DNA of 64,000 nt from Rhipidocladum racemiflorum (Eukaryota; Streptophyta; Magnoliopsida; Poales; Poaceae), in assembly GCA_036346355.1 (NCBI GenBank), contig CM070580.1, forward strand, positions 27,943,374 to 28,007,373, read 5' to 3'. Shown here in pieces: positions 45,769-57,003 of this stretch. A program made the translations under genes and the position numbers. Every line of letters begins with the position of its first letter. Within the stretch, counting starts at the first letter, position 1. The notes under the pieces are model-generated. The model was not told the DNA's origin and did not search any database. It worked only from the letters and a program-made list of their open reading frames with translations.

Positions 45769-46340
45769 AATGTTAAGTTTACGAGATAGTAATTTTTATT
45801 TATATACGATGTACAATAAGACTTTGGATACCTCATGCTTGCTTTGGTTGGGAAACCAACCAAGCTTTACTAGATAAAGAATGAGCTGGTAAATTCGTGG
45901 ATGTGTTTCATTTCACCTTTTCAGTTTCTGCTTATCTTCCTTGGTGTCTTCTATGTTTAGTAGTGTTCCGGCCTTACAGGTGTTGATAATATGCACCTGC
46001 CTTTTAAAAAAAGAAAATACATGAAGTGAACTAACAGCTAGGCCACTAGCCTATTGATAGTAAACTAATTGGATATAGATGATATTATGTGGTGAGTTTA
46101 CGCTGGTAGTAGCTTCTATTCATAGTAACCAAATTGGGAAGGATGACATGTGTGGTGAAAGATAGCGCCCTCACACTAGTAGCGCTCTATTGATAGCAAA
46201 TAAATATGGTCATAGAATATATTATGATACCAGCTTATCTATTTTAAGGCCCAACTACTCTTTGACAGTATGGAGTAACATATATGTCTCTAAAACCAAA
46301 GGAAACCATTAGCGCTATTTCAATATCACAAGACACTACT
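45769..46340. other. Unassigned intergenic DNA
   Basis: No gene recognised. Confidence 0.4.
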
Positions 46341-46343
46341 TAC

Positions 46344-46458
46344 CCGTGTTCGCGCATGGAAGGGGGAGAGAAGACATTTTCACGCTCAGCCTTCAAGATT
46401 TCAGGTGAAATTGGGCAGCCAAGTTCACTGTTACTGCTGTCACGGGAATTACGAGCAT
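46344..46458 (-). other. Possible orphan exon
   Basis: On the minus strand 115 bases lie between an acceptor-like CATCAG and the strong donor-like GGGTAAGT. The open frame reads ARNSRDSSNSELGCPISPEI then LKAERENVFSPPSMREHG, a non-repetitive, protein-like composition. No neighbouring exon is found, so it may be a captured or left-over gene piece or chance. The + strand frame over the same bases is the alternative reading (ending at a GTAAGT-like site too). Confidence 0.3.
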
Positions 46459-46654
46459 CTGATGGCAAAGTAAGTGCAGAGCATAAATGATATATACACA
46501 GTAACCGGTCAATTAGTTCAGCAAAACAAAATGCAGTTTCCGGCCAGAAAATTGAACTGCGGTACATCGCTGGTTGGAGTGCACCCCCACCAGTATCAAG
46601 TATAAACCAACCATCACAGCAGTAACTAGTTGTTACAGAGCATATACTTCGTAT

Positions 46655-46880
46655 ATTAAATCTGAAAAGTTCCCGCGTTCCACAGCGTGGCCACGTCGTT
46701 TCGGGCCGATGTGCTCGTTCCGCGGCTGGCCATGTCGCTTGGCTTTGCACGTTCAGAAACACCGCTTGTTCGGACGCAAGGGACATAGGCCGTGTGGCGC
46801 AGTCGCGCCTCGCTCGCGCTCAGGACGTCGCGCGTTCGACTCGCCCCCACGCGCGCATCCAGGGTTTAGTTTTATCAGCG
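46655..46880 (+). mobile_element. Possible tRNA-derived SINE head
   Basis: TGGCGCAGTCG (46795-46805) resembles a Pol III A box and GTTCGACTC (46834-46842) a B box, about 30 bases apart in the correct order. No T-tail or target duplication is clear. It cannot be folded into a full tRNA with confidence. Confidence 0.3.
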
Positions 46881-46913
46881 AGGAGAGCATAGTTGTAGCG
46901 ACTAGCGAGCTTA

Positions 46914-47235
46914 GGCTGTGTTTGTTTAGGTTTATTTGGCTTCTAGGTCTTCATAAGTCACAAGCCAAAATAAATAGTAATTTTTTAGCTAGCTGGAGAG
47001 GAGAAGCTCCAGCCCAATTTGCACTACACGAGAGAAGCAAGGAAAACGATGTTTCTGGCCACTGAGCTTCAAAATCCCACTTCCCTGCACCCTTGCAACT
47101 TGATCTTATTTACAAAAATTGCCATCCCCTTCATCAAGTCTCTTCCAAATTCTAGCCTCCACTCCAAAGAGCCGCCTAGCTTCTTCCACTCCAAAAGCCT
47201 TCTCCTCCAAAGACCAAATTTAAACAAACACACTC
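46914..47235. mobile_element. Tourist-like MITE
   Basis: The left end GGCTGTGTTTGTTTAGGTTT and the complement of TTTAAACAAACACACTC are inverted repeats. TTA is duplicated at 46911-46913 and 47236-47238. 322 bp, non-coding. Confidence 0.78.
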
Positions 47236-47415
47236 TTAATTTGCTTGTCCATTTTTTTTCGGAGCTGGAGTATGTGACGGCATCCCCTTGCGGAGTAGCT
47301 TGTCGTCGTACTGCTAACTACTACAAGCCAACTATACCCTCGGTTGCAAGGTCTGACACTACAGTGCATGATTTGTGGCGCAGAGTTCATCCCGTCTCCA
47401 CCGCCTGCTCACATT

Positions 47416-50290
47416 ACTAGACACTGGTAGCCTTCTATTCTACAAAAAAATGGCCAAACAATAAGTTTTATTCCCTTAATTAATGACTCTGCAATGCTAT
47501 TTTGAGTGTGAACATGCGGTACAGAATGCTCTACATTAATACCCAGAGCCATGCAATAATCAGTAAATACTTTTGAGGTAAACTCATTAGCATTGTCCAT
47601 TCGAATAAATTTGATCATTTCTTCTGTAAAGGAGTCTCTTAACTTAATTATTTGCAGAATTAATTTTGCAAAGGTATGGTTCCTAGTACATAAGAGACAT
47701 ACATCGGACCAATTAGTAGAAGCATCTTATCAGTACCATAAAATATCTGTAATGACCCAACAGGGGTTGAATGGGTCCACATGTATCACTTTGAATTTTC
47801 TCCAAAAAATTCAGTGATTCTTTCCTAACTGTTAGATATGAAGATTTAACTACAAACTTTCCTATAGCACAAACAGGGCATAAGAAATCTTCAGGTCTAA
47901 GAAAGTCTTTATGCTTTGGCCAGCAGAATTACTAATTATTTTTCTTATAATATTCAACTCAGGATAACCCAGTCGATCTGCTAGATCTTAAATATTTTTG
48001 GGCTTTCATCGCAACATAAACTTCAAATTTTATATGTGCATAGTACAACCAGGAGAGAGTTTTTCAACCACACGTTTATTACACCCAGTAATTTTAGTCA
48101 TAAGTAAGTATTCTGTACCATCCTCTTTCTATATCTGCATGTGGAAACCATTCAGACCAATATCTTTAAAACTTAAGTGAGTATGACTGGACTTAGGGTA
48201 TAATATGACATTCTTCCAGTGCTACTACAAGGGCATCGCTTCTGGTGACAGTCATAATATTTTCAAATCACTTAATGTGGTACAATTGTCTTCTAGACAG
48301 ATTTCTTCCTGTCATTGGATTATACTGTGTTCTATATTAAAATATGACTTAATAATCAGACAATTGTTGCATCGGGAACAAATTGTATAATATAGAACAA
48401 ACACATCACAATTAATCAAATATCTGGGAATATATATTTATTCAGTTTTAAATGGTAATCGCTTAATAGGAGCGTAAACCAAATGTTCATTCAGGAACTA
48501 GGGCCAAACTGATGAGAAGACTTATAAGGAATATGTCACATTGTCTAGCAAAGTGAAGGAATACTTAGGAGACTAATCCATATCTCCATATAAGTTGTAG
48601 GTGTCCTCTTGGAACTCCTTAAATTTAATAATTTCAAGAACCATCAGCACACTTCTCAACATCCGTGTTAATAACAGGTTGAACGGTGAAGTATGACTCA
48701 ACATTGTTTTCCCGTGTCTTATTGATTTTTTAGTGGATTTCGTGTAAAGGTTTATCATATGCTACGGGATGCACTAGTTGCACAACCAATTGTCAGTGCA
48801 TTCATACCTAAAGCGGGGTTATGAAGGGGTTTACAGCCTTGTTAGCTGAGTCTTGCTTCTGGAAGCACCCAGACCTTTTACCTTTACTTTTCCACTATGG
48901 ACTGCCTTTTTCCCTATCTTGATATGCCATTCTTCTATTTATCCCCTTAATTCATTTGACCCTTTCTGCGGCCATGGCTTTTGCTGGTATTTGCACGTGC
49001 TTCAGGCATTACATGACTCCCATTATGAAGTACGTGATGATTCCCCACAAAGAGTTCATCACGCTTGTCTATTTATAGTAAAATGCATATAAGCTCAGAG
49101 TACTTCTGGTACTTAGTATGATGATGCTATTACAGCAGTATCCTCATGTTGGGGTGGAAGGTGCATAATACTTTATCGATCATTTTAGCATTAGTAACTT
49201 TTTGTTTATATAATGTTAGTTCAGTGATAAGTTTGTGCATGGCAAAGTTATATGATACCATAGCTTTTAAATTCCTCCATTCGTGTTGTGCTTTTGGCAA
49301 CATGATGGATCTTTACTAGTTATATATTTTTCAGGGAATTCAAAAAAAGTATTTAGTCCTCTTCCATCAAAATATACGACCTTCAGGTCCGTATGAAAAT
49401 GAAATCTCAGGAAGTGCAAGGCCGTACATATGACAGATTCGGAAAGAGCAGGGGTACCAGCCTCAGGCTGGACGAAAGCAACTCTAAAAGTTGAGCTGGC
49501 AGATTAATCATAGTATCCGATTGCCTGGGTAAGGTAATTGTTGCCGTTCAGAGCAAGCACAACACATTCTCTCTATGCGATATCCGATATATCATATTTC
49601 TATTTATGCAAAATTATTTTTTACCGTTGGTAAAATAAATATATTGCATGCTCACTCTTCAATTATTAAAGCTTGATCTATATCTATTCAGTAGATAATT
49701 ATCTAAAATTTTTCAGAATTTTTCTAGCAATTTCCATAGTTTTCTGCTAATTATTTACTAATTTTCAGAATTACCAAGTAATAGAAAACAAATTTCAACA
49801 TACATAAACATGGATTTAAGCTAGGATAATAAATCCAAATATATGGGGCTTTCAATATGCCGTGTAAAAATTTCCTAGCATTTCTCATATTTTCTATCAG
49901 TTACCTAGTAATTTTTAGAATTACTAAATAACAGAATAGTAGATTCCAATATAAATTAAATATGGAATAATGCTAAGAAAATTAATCCAAAGACATGAAG
50001 CTCATAAGATGCTATCTAGAATTTTCTAAAAAATTTATAGCATTTTTTATAATTTCTGTTAATTTATCAAGTAATTTTCAGAATTACTGAATAACAGAAA
50101 AAGTAAGCACATATAAACATGAAATAATGATAGAAAAATAACCCAAAGATATGAAACTTCCAATGTGTGCTAAGATCAATTTTATGAAAGCTTGTAATCC
50201 TTAAACTCTATTTTAGAATTCATAAAATTATTTCTTGCAATTGTTAAACACTTCAGGTTTAAATTGCAAGATTTACTGGATCATAAATTT
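47416..50290 (-). pseudogene. Truncated minus-strand Ty1/copia (leader, gag, protease, start of integrase)
   Basis: Reading from right to left it follows the two plus-strand copia elements: leader (about 50290-49590), gag start (about 49585), gag end and basic linker (about 48850-49160), protease region near 48280, pre-integrase near 48000, and integrase with KFIRMDNANEFTSKVF at about 47610. The copy stops at about 47416 inside integrase. No RT and no LTR are found, so it is a 5' fragment with a lost 5' LTR. Many stops and frameshifts. Confidence 0.8.
49690..50170 (-). repeat. About three degenerate units in the copia leader
   Basis: Words such as CAGAATTAC-(C/T)-AAGTAA or AAATAACAGAA, followed by AACATGGA/AAATATGGAATAATG-type stretches, recur at intervals of roughly 150 bases. 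The complete copia at 50840 has fewer units, so the leader length seems to vary by tandem repeat number. Confidence 0.5.
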
Positions 50291-50839
50291 TATCCATAGT
50301 TATTTGGTCCTTCAGGGACTAAACTACAAGATTCACACATATAGGCCACTAGACATGCATAAAGTGTGTGCATGCGGTTCCTTGTGCACGAACTTGCTTC
50401 GGGCGAGTTGGCAACGCGGCATGTGTCTAGAACCAACCGCGACCAGCGGTGTGGCATGCTGTTCTCTTAGCGGTGGCATGAGCTCGCTTCGGTGGAGTTG
50501 AAGCGGTGGCCATAGTGTGGGCCACTGTGCACGGCAATGCAGTTATCCCTCACGGTGGCAGGGTGATCATGGTGCTATAGGCGCATGCAATCGATCGTGG
50601 TGGCGGGTCCAGCCAGCATGGAACGAGCAAGCCTTCATAAAAGCAGTCATTGGAGTAGCCATCTTAACGACGGTCGGTCTGGGGCTACGGTGGTGACAGC
50701 TGGCAGCATGTATATACATCACAAATAGCTGCATGCGAACGCATACTGCTGTTGCATGTACTCCTCCTGGCTCCCACGCAAATGCACATGTTGCATGCAT
50801 GTCCATTGGTACATGCACTAATGCATTATGTGATGAAAT
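50291..50839. other. Unassigned DNA
   Basis: No gene recognised. GC-richer than the copia fragment to its left. Confidence 0.35.
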
Positions 50840-51081
50840 TGTTATGATATAGATAGAATTCGTATCCCCGGAGAGAAGGACTCTATCCATGGTGGGCGAA
50901 TTCGAATTAATCTCTAGGGGTCCTCCACTATATATATAGGGCAATGCCTTGTACAGAAATTAATCAATCTAATAAAGAGAGAGGTTTTTCCCTTGTATGG
51001 TGTGCTTCTCCTTTTCTTCTGTTCGTGTGATTGCTTGGTGTGCCGCAGATTGGCGTGGTTGAACGATCTCATTTCACAACA
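50840..51081 (+). repeat. 5' LTR of copia-1
   Basis: TGTTATGATATAGATAG ... TTTCACAACA, with a TATATATA box at about 50929-50938. Same length as 56757-56998. Confidence 0.95.
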
Positions 51082-51100
51082 CGTTATCAGCACGAGTCTC
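51082..51100 (+). promoter_or_regulatory. Primer-binding site of copia-1
   Basis: CGTTATCAGCACGAGTCTC directly follows the LTR. The same sequence follows the LTR of copia-2 (58460). TTATCAGCACGAG-type sites are typical of plant copia elements. Confidence 0.7.
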
Positions 51101-51911
51101 TACCACAAGAAACGGAGAATCGTCGACTACGACGAACGACTACTACCGGCGATTGATCGCTCGATCCGATCTGCAATCAACTCGCCATCAAGTCGGCATC
51201 CACTCGGATCGTCGAAAAAGTCCTACACGACTCTATCCTACGCGATAGTCAACACATCCGGCATCAAGAACGTAAGTAATCGCGCATGATCAAAATCATG
51301 CAGATTGTCTCATTGGATGTATTTATCTAATCAACTGTTAGAGATCGTTCTTGATCTGTTACTGTCCATAAAAAAATTGTTTACCACATTATTGGAAGCT
51401 CCATACCCTGGGTTTATTTTCTAGCTTTTGCCATGTTTAATATGTGGTAAATTGATTTTTCTGTTACATAAGTAATTCTAAAAATTGCTCAAATATTAAC
51501 AGAGAATTGCAAAATTTGCTAGAAAATTTTGAGGACATGAGTAGTTGAGATTTGATTTCAGTAATGAAGGAATAGATGCAAGACAATTGGTGTTTAGGAA
51601 AACACACATGAGGCTTGGTTCTTTAATTGGCTTCATTACCTGTTTTCACTCCTAGCCAACAAGAGTTACATAAGATGTAATTAGCATTATGCTGCGTTTA
51701 ATTGATATTGGAATTTATTTTATGTTATTAAGTAATGCTGGAAAATTGCTGTATAATTAACAGAAAATAGCTAAATGCTAGGAAAATTCTAGGAGAATTA
51801 TGATAATTATCTACTGAATAGATATAGACCAAAACTTTATTGATTCAATGAGGATGCATGCAAAATAATATTTTACCAGTAGTAAAATTTCGTATTGCTT
51901 GCATAAAGGAT

Positions 51912-53031
51912 ATGTCTGACATCGCAAAAAGGGAATTTGCTGTGCTTGCCCTGAATGGCAGCAATTATCTCACTTGGGCAATGGATGCCAAAATCAACTT
52001 AACGGCTAGAGCACTTAGAGCTGCTATTGCCCAGCCTGAAGCTGGTGCACTTGCTATACCTGAACCTGCAAAATGCGCTACTTTACATTTCTTGAGGCAC
52101 CATCTTCATCCGGACCTAAAGGCCGAATACTTGATGGAGGAGAACCCGCTGGTATTATGGAATTCCCTGAAGGAACGCTATAACCAGCAAAGATCTGTGT
52201 TGTTGCCAGAAGCACAACAAGAATGGACCCTCCTACGCTTTCAGGATTTCAAATCTGTGGCAGCATATAATTCTGCAATTCACAAACTTGTCGCTAAATT
52301 AACGTTTTGTAACCAGAAAGTTACTGATGCTGAACTGATCAACAAAACCTTGTGCACCTTCCACCCCAACATGATGATACTACAGCAACAGTACCATCAT
52401 GCAAAGTACAGAAGTACTCTGAGCTTATTAGTGTTCTGCTAGAAGCAGAAAAACATGATGAACTCCTGTTGAAGAATCATCATGCAAATGCTAATAAAAA
52501 TCAAGCATTGCCCGAAGCACATGCTACCACTCAAAAGGCTAGTAATAGCCATGGCCATGAAAAAGGTCAAATGCATAAGGGGAATAAATGAAAGAATAGC
52601 AGAAACCAAAAAGGAAAAGGCAAATCCCAATGGAAAGGTAAAGGGAAAGGTACTGGAACCTTCCAGAAGCAAGGTCCAGCCAATAAGGCACCTAACCCTC
52701 CTCAGTCGTGTTTTAGGTGTGGGTGCGTTGTCCATTGGTCACGTACCTGTCGCACCCCAAAGCACCTAGCGGAACTTTACATGAAATCCACTGGGAGATT
52801 CCAGAAGAATCAAGAAAAAAAAGGTTGAGGCACACTTCATTGAACAAAAAGGTGGGGGAAAAGGACGACAACGTCACCGACCCTACGGTTGAGTTCAAAG
52901 AAAGCCTTCTCGGATATGGTGACTCGCCCATGGAGGAAGATGACCTTCTTGGTACTGAACTTGTGGAATTCCAGAATAATACAAATATTCCCCAGGAGGA
53001 GGAACACGACTTATATGGAGACTTGCAATAG
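51912..53031 (+). pseudogene. gag of copia-1
   Basis: The start ATG at 51912 opens MSDIAKREFAVLALNGSNYL, the usual copia gag N-terminus, followed by WAMDAKINL, PLVLWNSLKERYN and EWTLLRFQDFKSVAAYNSAI, as in the UBN2/gag domain. A frameshift near 52400 shortens it. The next frame has an in-frame TGA at 52589-52591, then a Lys/Gly-rich stretch and the CCHC zinc knuckle CFRCGCVVHWSRTC (about 52710-52751), which would bind element RNA. A further shift at the A-run near 52820 leads to an acidic tail ending at 53031. Three lesions, hence inactive. Confidence 0.88.
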
Positions 53032-53289
53032 TTTCCTTGTACCCCTTTTTGCTTTATGTCGCATTTCCATTAGTTGAGTCTCCTTAAGAGCCTCATATTA
53101 TCAGTTTGAATATTTATGTTCCTGCATGAACATTTGGTATATGCTCTTGTTGAGCAATTATCAATAATAGTCAAATAAGGTGTTTTTCCAGAATATTTGC
53201 TCATTCTTGTGCTATGCTTGTCCTATTTTCTGCAAATTTTCCTGATACAATAATTGTTTGATTGTTAAGTCATACCTTTAATATAGAAC

Positions 53290-54960
53290 AAAGTATAATC
53301 CAGCGAAGGAGGAATAAATTTGTCTAGAAGACAGCTATACCACACTAAGTGATTTGAAAATTATGACTATCGCCAGAAGCGATGATCATATAGTTGGCAC
53401 TAGAAGAATATCATATTGTACCCTGAGTTCAGTTGTACTCATTTATATCTTAAAGACATTGCTCTGAATGATACCCATATGTAGACATAGAAAGAGGATA
53501 CTGAATACCTACTCATGGCTAAGTTTAATGTGCGTAATAAATGTGTGGTTGAAAAACTTCCTCCCTTCTTCTCTGGGTTATACTACGCATATATAAAACC
53601 TGAAGTTTGCGTTGCGATAAAACCCCAGAGATATTTAAAGATCTTGTAGATCGACTGGGTAATCTTGAGTTGAATATTATGATAAAATAATTAGTAATTC
53701 TGCTGGCCATAGCATAAACACTTTCCTAGACCCGAAGATTTCTTATGCCCTGTTTGTGCTATAGGAAAACTTACAGTTAGATCCTCTAACTTTCAAAGGA
53801 ATCATTGAATTTCCTATAGAAAATTCGAAGTGATATATGTAGACATTTTCAGCTCCTGTTGAGCCCTTTCAGATATTTTATGTCTCTTATCTACTAAGAA
53901 CCATGCTTCTGCTAAAAGAATTAATTGCCTAAATTTTTAAAAGCCTCCTTTACAGAAGAAAGAATCAAGTCTATTCAAATAGACAATGCTAACGAGTTTA
54001 ACCTCAAAAGCATTTAATGATTATTATGTGGCCCTGGGAATTAATGCATAACTTTTAGTACCTCATGTCCACACATTAGAATGGCCTTGTAGAGTCATTA
54101 TTAAAGGAATAAAATTTATTGCTTAGCCACTTTTGCAGAATAATAGATACCCACCAGTTGCAGGGGACACACAGTGCTGCATACCGCGATATTAATTCAA
54201 CTCAAATCAACTGCATATTATGGAATTTCCCTGTTGCAGATAGTGCATAGAAGAGAATTAAGTATTTTTCATCTGCGAAAAATTTGATTGTGTTGTATAC
54301 ACGCCAATCTCTCCACCACAGCATACCACCATAGGACTTCACCGGAAGTTGGAAACCTGTACACGGCTCGGTACACTGATTGTACTAAGGAGTTTTTCGG
54401 CATTAGGGGGAGATAAGTACCACAATAAAGAATGTCGAGTCCTTAGATGCACGCACTAAATAGACCAAACTTGAAGTTCAGAAAGTAATAAATCTGCAAC
54501 AAATAAGTTAATAATCTGCCAAATACCTTCACTAATCATAAGGTAGTGGAAAGATCTCATATACCTGCAGTATATGCACATGAAAGAGTGGAAATATCCT
54601 AGAAGGATATTGAACCCACTCTTAACCTTCATGATAAAATGAGGGGGAGGCCTCCAGGTGCACGGGACTCAATTTCGCGGAGACGTCCGCAGAAATAGAG
54701 AACCAAACAATTGAGAACACTACCCATGACAGTGGAAGAAGCTCAACCTGATGTTGAGAAAATCCCTGAAGTGAGCCACCTAGAAGATGGTAACATCCCT
54801 GAAGTGATCCATCTTGAAGATGATAACCCCAGCGTATATTTGTGCGCACAATCCAATGCTGGGAAGTCGGAACACCCAGACTTCATCGTTGTGGGAAATC
54901 ACGAGGAGCTGGAAGAAGTTAATAAAGAGATATCCCTGGAGTGATGCAGGAGAATTATAT
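53290..54960 (+). pseudogene. Protease and integrase region of copia-1, decayed
   Basis: Nucleotide similarity to copia-2 (60325-62200) runs through here. Short matches to pre-integrase, to the core (AATGCTAACGAGTTTA, encoding NANEF) and to the long linker before RT are seen, but no frame stays open beyond about 75 codons. The copy has more stops and indels here than in RT. Confidence 0.7.
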
Positions 54961-55179
54961 ATAAAGAAAGACTACAATTGTCGACATACTTTGCCTCTAA
55001 AAATTGCTAAAATCTGGATCTAGAACCAAAGTCCATGGCAGAGTGCTAGGAGCGCTCATATAGGGTCAAATGAAAGAGCAATTGAGGCAGCGCTCGCTTA
55101 ATAAGAGAAAAGTTCTTGTCCTGTTGACTGAACATTTCCTGAAATATTCCCTGTATGATCAAATGGATTTTTCATCCTG

Positions 55180-56000
55180 AAGAGATATGAAAATATCCAG
55201 GTGGTGAGATATAAAGCGAGGCTTATAGCACAAGGGTTTTAGCAGAGACCTATCATCGATTACGATGAAACATGTTCTCCTGAAATGAGTGAAATAACGT
55301 TCCAAAACTTAATATTGATGGCAGCAAGCTTAAACTTATCAATACAGTTGATGGATGTAGTGACCACATATTTATATGGGTCACTGAATACGGATTAAAA
55401 CAGTCGGGAAGGATGTGGTACAACCGACTTAGTGAATTCCTCTTGAAGAGGGGATATTCAAATAATGATGATTGTCCCTGTGTGTTCATAAAGAAATCCC
55501 AGAATGGATTTTGTATCATCTCAGTATATGTCGATGATCTGAATATCATCAGAACCACAAAGGAAATAAAGGAAGCAAGTGCTTACCTCACGACGGAGTT
55601 TGAGATGAAGGATTTGGGTAAAACCAAGTTTTGTTTAGGTCTGCAGCTTGAGCATTTCCCAGAAGGAATTTTAGTACACCAGTCTACCTATACCAAGAAG
55701 GTATTGGAAAGATTTAACATAGATAAATCTCATCCTTTGAAAACCTCCATGGTAGTAAGATCCCTTGAAGTGGACAAAGACCCATTTAGATCAAGGATGG
55801 AAGATGAGGAAGTCTTAGGACCTGAAGTCCCATATCTAAGTGCTATCGATGCACTTATGTATCTTGCGAATTGCACAAGGCCTGATATTGCATTCGCAGT
55901 AAATTTGCTAGCAAGGCACAGTGCAGCTCCAACCAGAAGACATTGGGCTAATATCAAGACTTTACTCATATACCTCTAAGGTACCTAAGATCTTGGATTG
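55180..56000 (+). pseudogene. Reverse transcriptase of copia-1
   Basis: The long open piece (55413-55979) has MWYNRLSEFLLKRGYSNNDD, the catalytic site SVYVDDLNII, FEMKDLGKTKFCLGLQ, KKVLERFNIDKSHPLKTSMV, and YLSAIDALMYLANCTRPDIA with FAVNLLARHS. A deletion relative to copia-2 joins LYGSLNTD to KQSGRMWY near 55385-55400, removing the segment IYMKVPEG to SLYGL. The Asp pair of YVDD is kept, but the protein is incomplete. Confidence 0.9.
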
Positions 56001-56518
56001 TTTTTCCTGAAGGACCAAGACTAAACCATGGAGGAAAATATGAATGTTGGCTATCTGTCTGATCCCCACAGTGCCAAAATTAAGACTGGTTTTGTATTTC
56101 TCTGTGGTGGTGCAGCTATTTCTTGGTGGTCTTTCATACAGACTTTGGTAGCCACCTCTACCAACCACTCAGAGATTATATCTTTGTGGTAATTAACCAC
56201 GTCCCGAAGTCACGTGATATGAATACCGTCGATACCCCTACTATTATCTATGAAGATAATGCTGCTTGTGTTGCACAAATGCAAATGGTTTATGTAAAGA
56301 GCAATATCACGAAGCATATTGTCCCTAAGTTCTTCTATCCTCACGAACTCCAGAAGAATAGTGAGGTAAAAATAATGCAAACTAAGTCATGTCAAAATCT
56401 AGCAGATTTATTCACAAAATCTTTGCCAAAGTCTACCTTCCAAAGGTACGTCAATGGCATTGGAATGAGGCGACTTAGAGATTTGCAGAGTTCAGGGGGA
56501 GTAAATCCTGAACCATAA
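56000..56518 (+). pseudogene. RNase H of copia-1
   Basis: Frames contain TIIYEDNAACVAQMQMVYVK, KHIVPKFFYPHELQKNSE, CQNLADLFTKSLP and RRLRDLQSSGG, the standard copia RNase H end. Upstream the domain start (LSDPHSAK, FLCGGAAISWW) is in other frames. The natural gag-pol stop is at 56518. The purine tract follows 230 bases later. Confidence 0.88.
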
Positions 56519-56747
56519 TCCCTTTTGCTCGATCCTGAAGATCATAGTTTATATCTTGAAGATTATAAGTTGTGCTCTTTTTTCCTTAAGTGAGTTTTCT
56601 TGAAGTTTCTCACATCAAGGTTTTTAATGAGGCAACTGGTGTAACACGGAGTGCGAGTGCAATGTATTCTTTTCTCCATCCCTTGTTTCCCATTGGGTTT
56701 TTGGGAGGAGTTTTTAATGAGACATGTGCATTACGCGGTATTCGTCC

Positions 56748-56756
56748 AAGGGGGAG
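56748..56756 (+). promoter_or_regulatory. Polypurine tract of copia-1
   Basis: AAGGGGGAG ends directly at the 3' LTR start (TGTTATG at 56757). A strong match to the plus-strand priming site. Confidence 0.85.
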
Positions 56757-56998
56757 TGTTATGATATGGATAGAATCCGTATCCCCGGAGAGAAGGATTC
56801 TATCCATGGTGGGCGAATCCGAATTAATCTCCAGAGGTCCTCCACTATATATATAGGGCATTGCCTTGTACAGAAATTAATCAATCTAATAAAGAGAGAG
56901 GTTTTTCCCTTGTATGGTGTACTTCTCCTTTTCTTCTGTTCGTGTGATTGCTTGGTGTGCCGCGGATTGTCGTGGGTGAACGATCTCGTTTCACAACA
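56757..56998 (+). repeat. 3' LTR of copia-1
   Basis: 242 bp, 12 substitutions from the 5' LTR and no indels. Followed by GAAAT. Confidence 0.95.
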
Positions 56999-57003
56999 GA
57001 AAT

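Larger units (their letters stand above)
50840..56998 (+). mobile_element. Complete Ty1/copia retrotransposon
   Basis: Two 242-bp LTRs and a perfect GAAAT duplication (50835-50839 and 56999-57003). Order: LTR, primer site, long leader, gag with zinc knuckle, protease and integrase (decayed), RT, RNase H, purine tract, LTR. Integrase before RT defines Ty1/copia. I count 12 differences between the LTRs (5 percent), 9 of them transitions. With the commonly used grass rate of 1.3e-8 per site per year that suggests an insertion about 2 million years old. Internal reading frames are broken, so it is defective. Confidence 0.95.
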
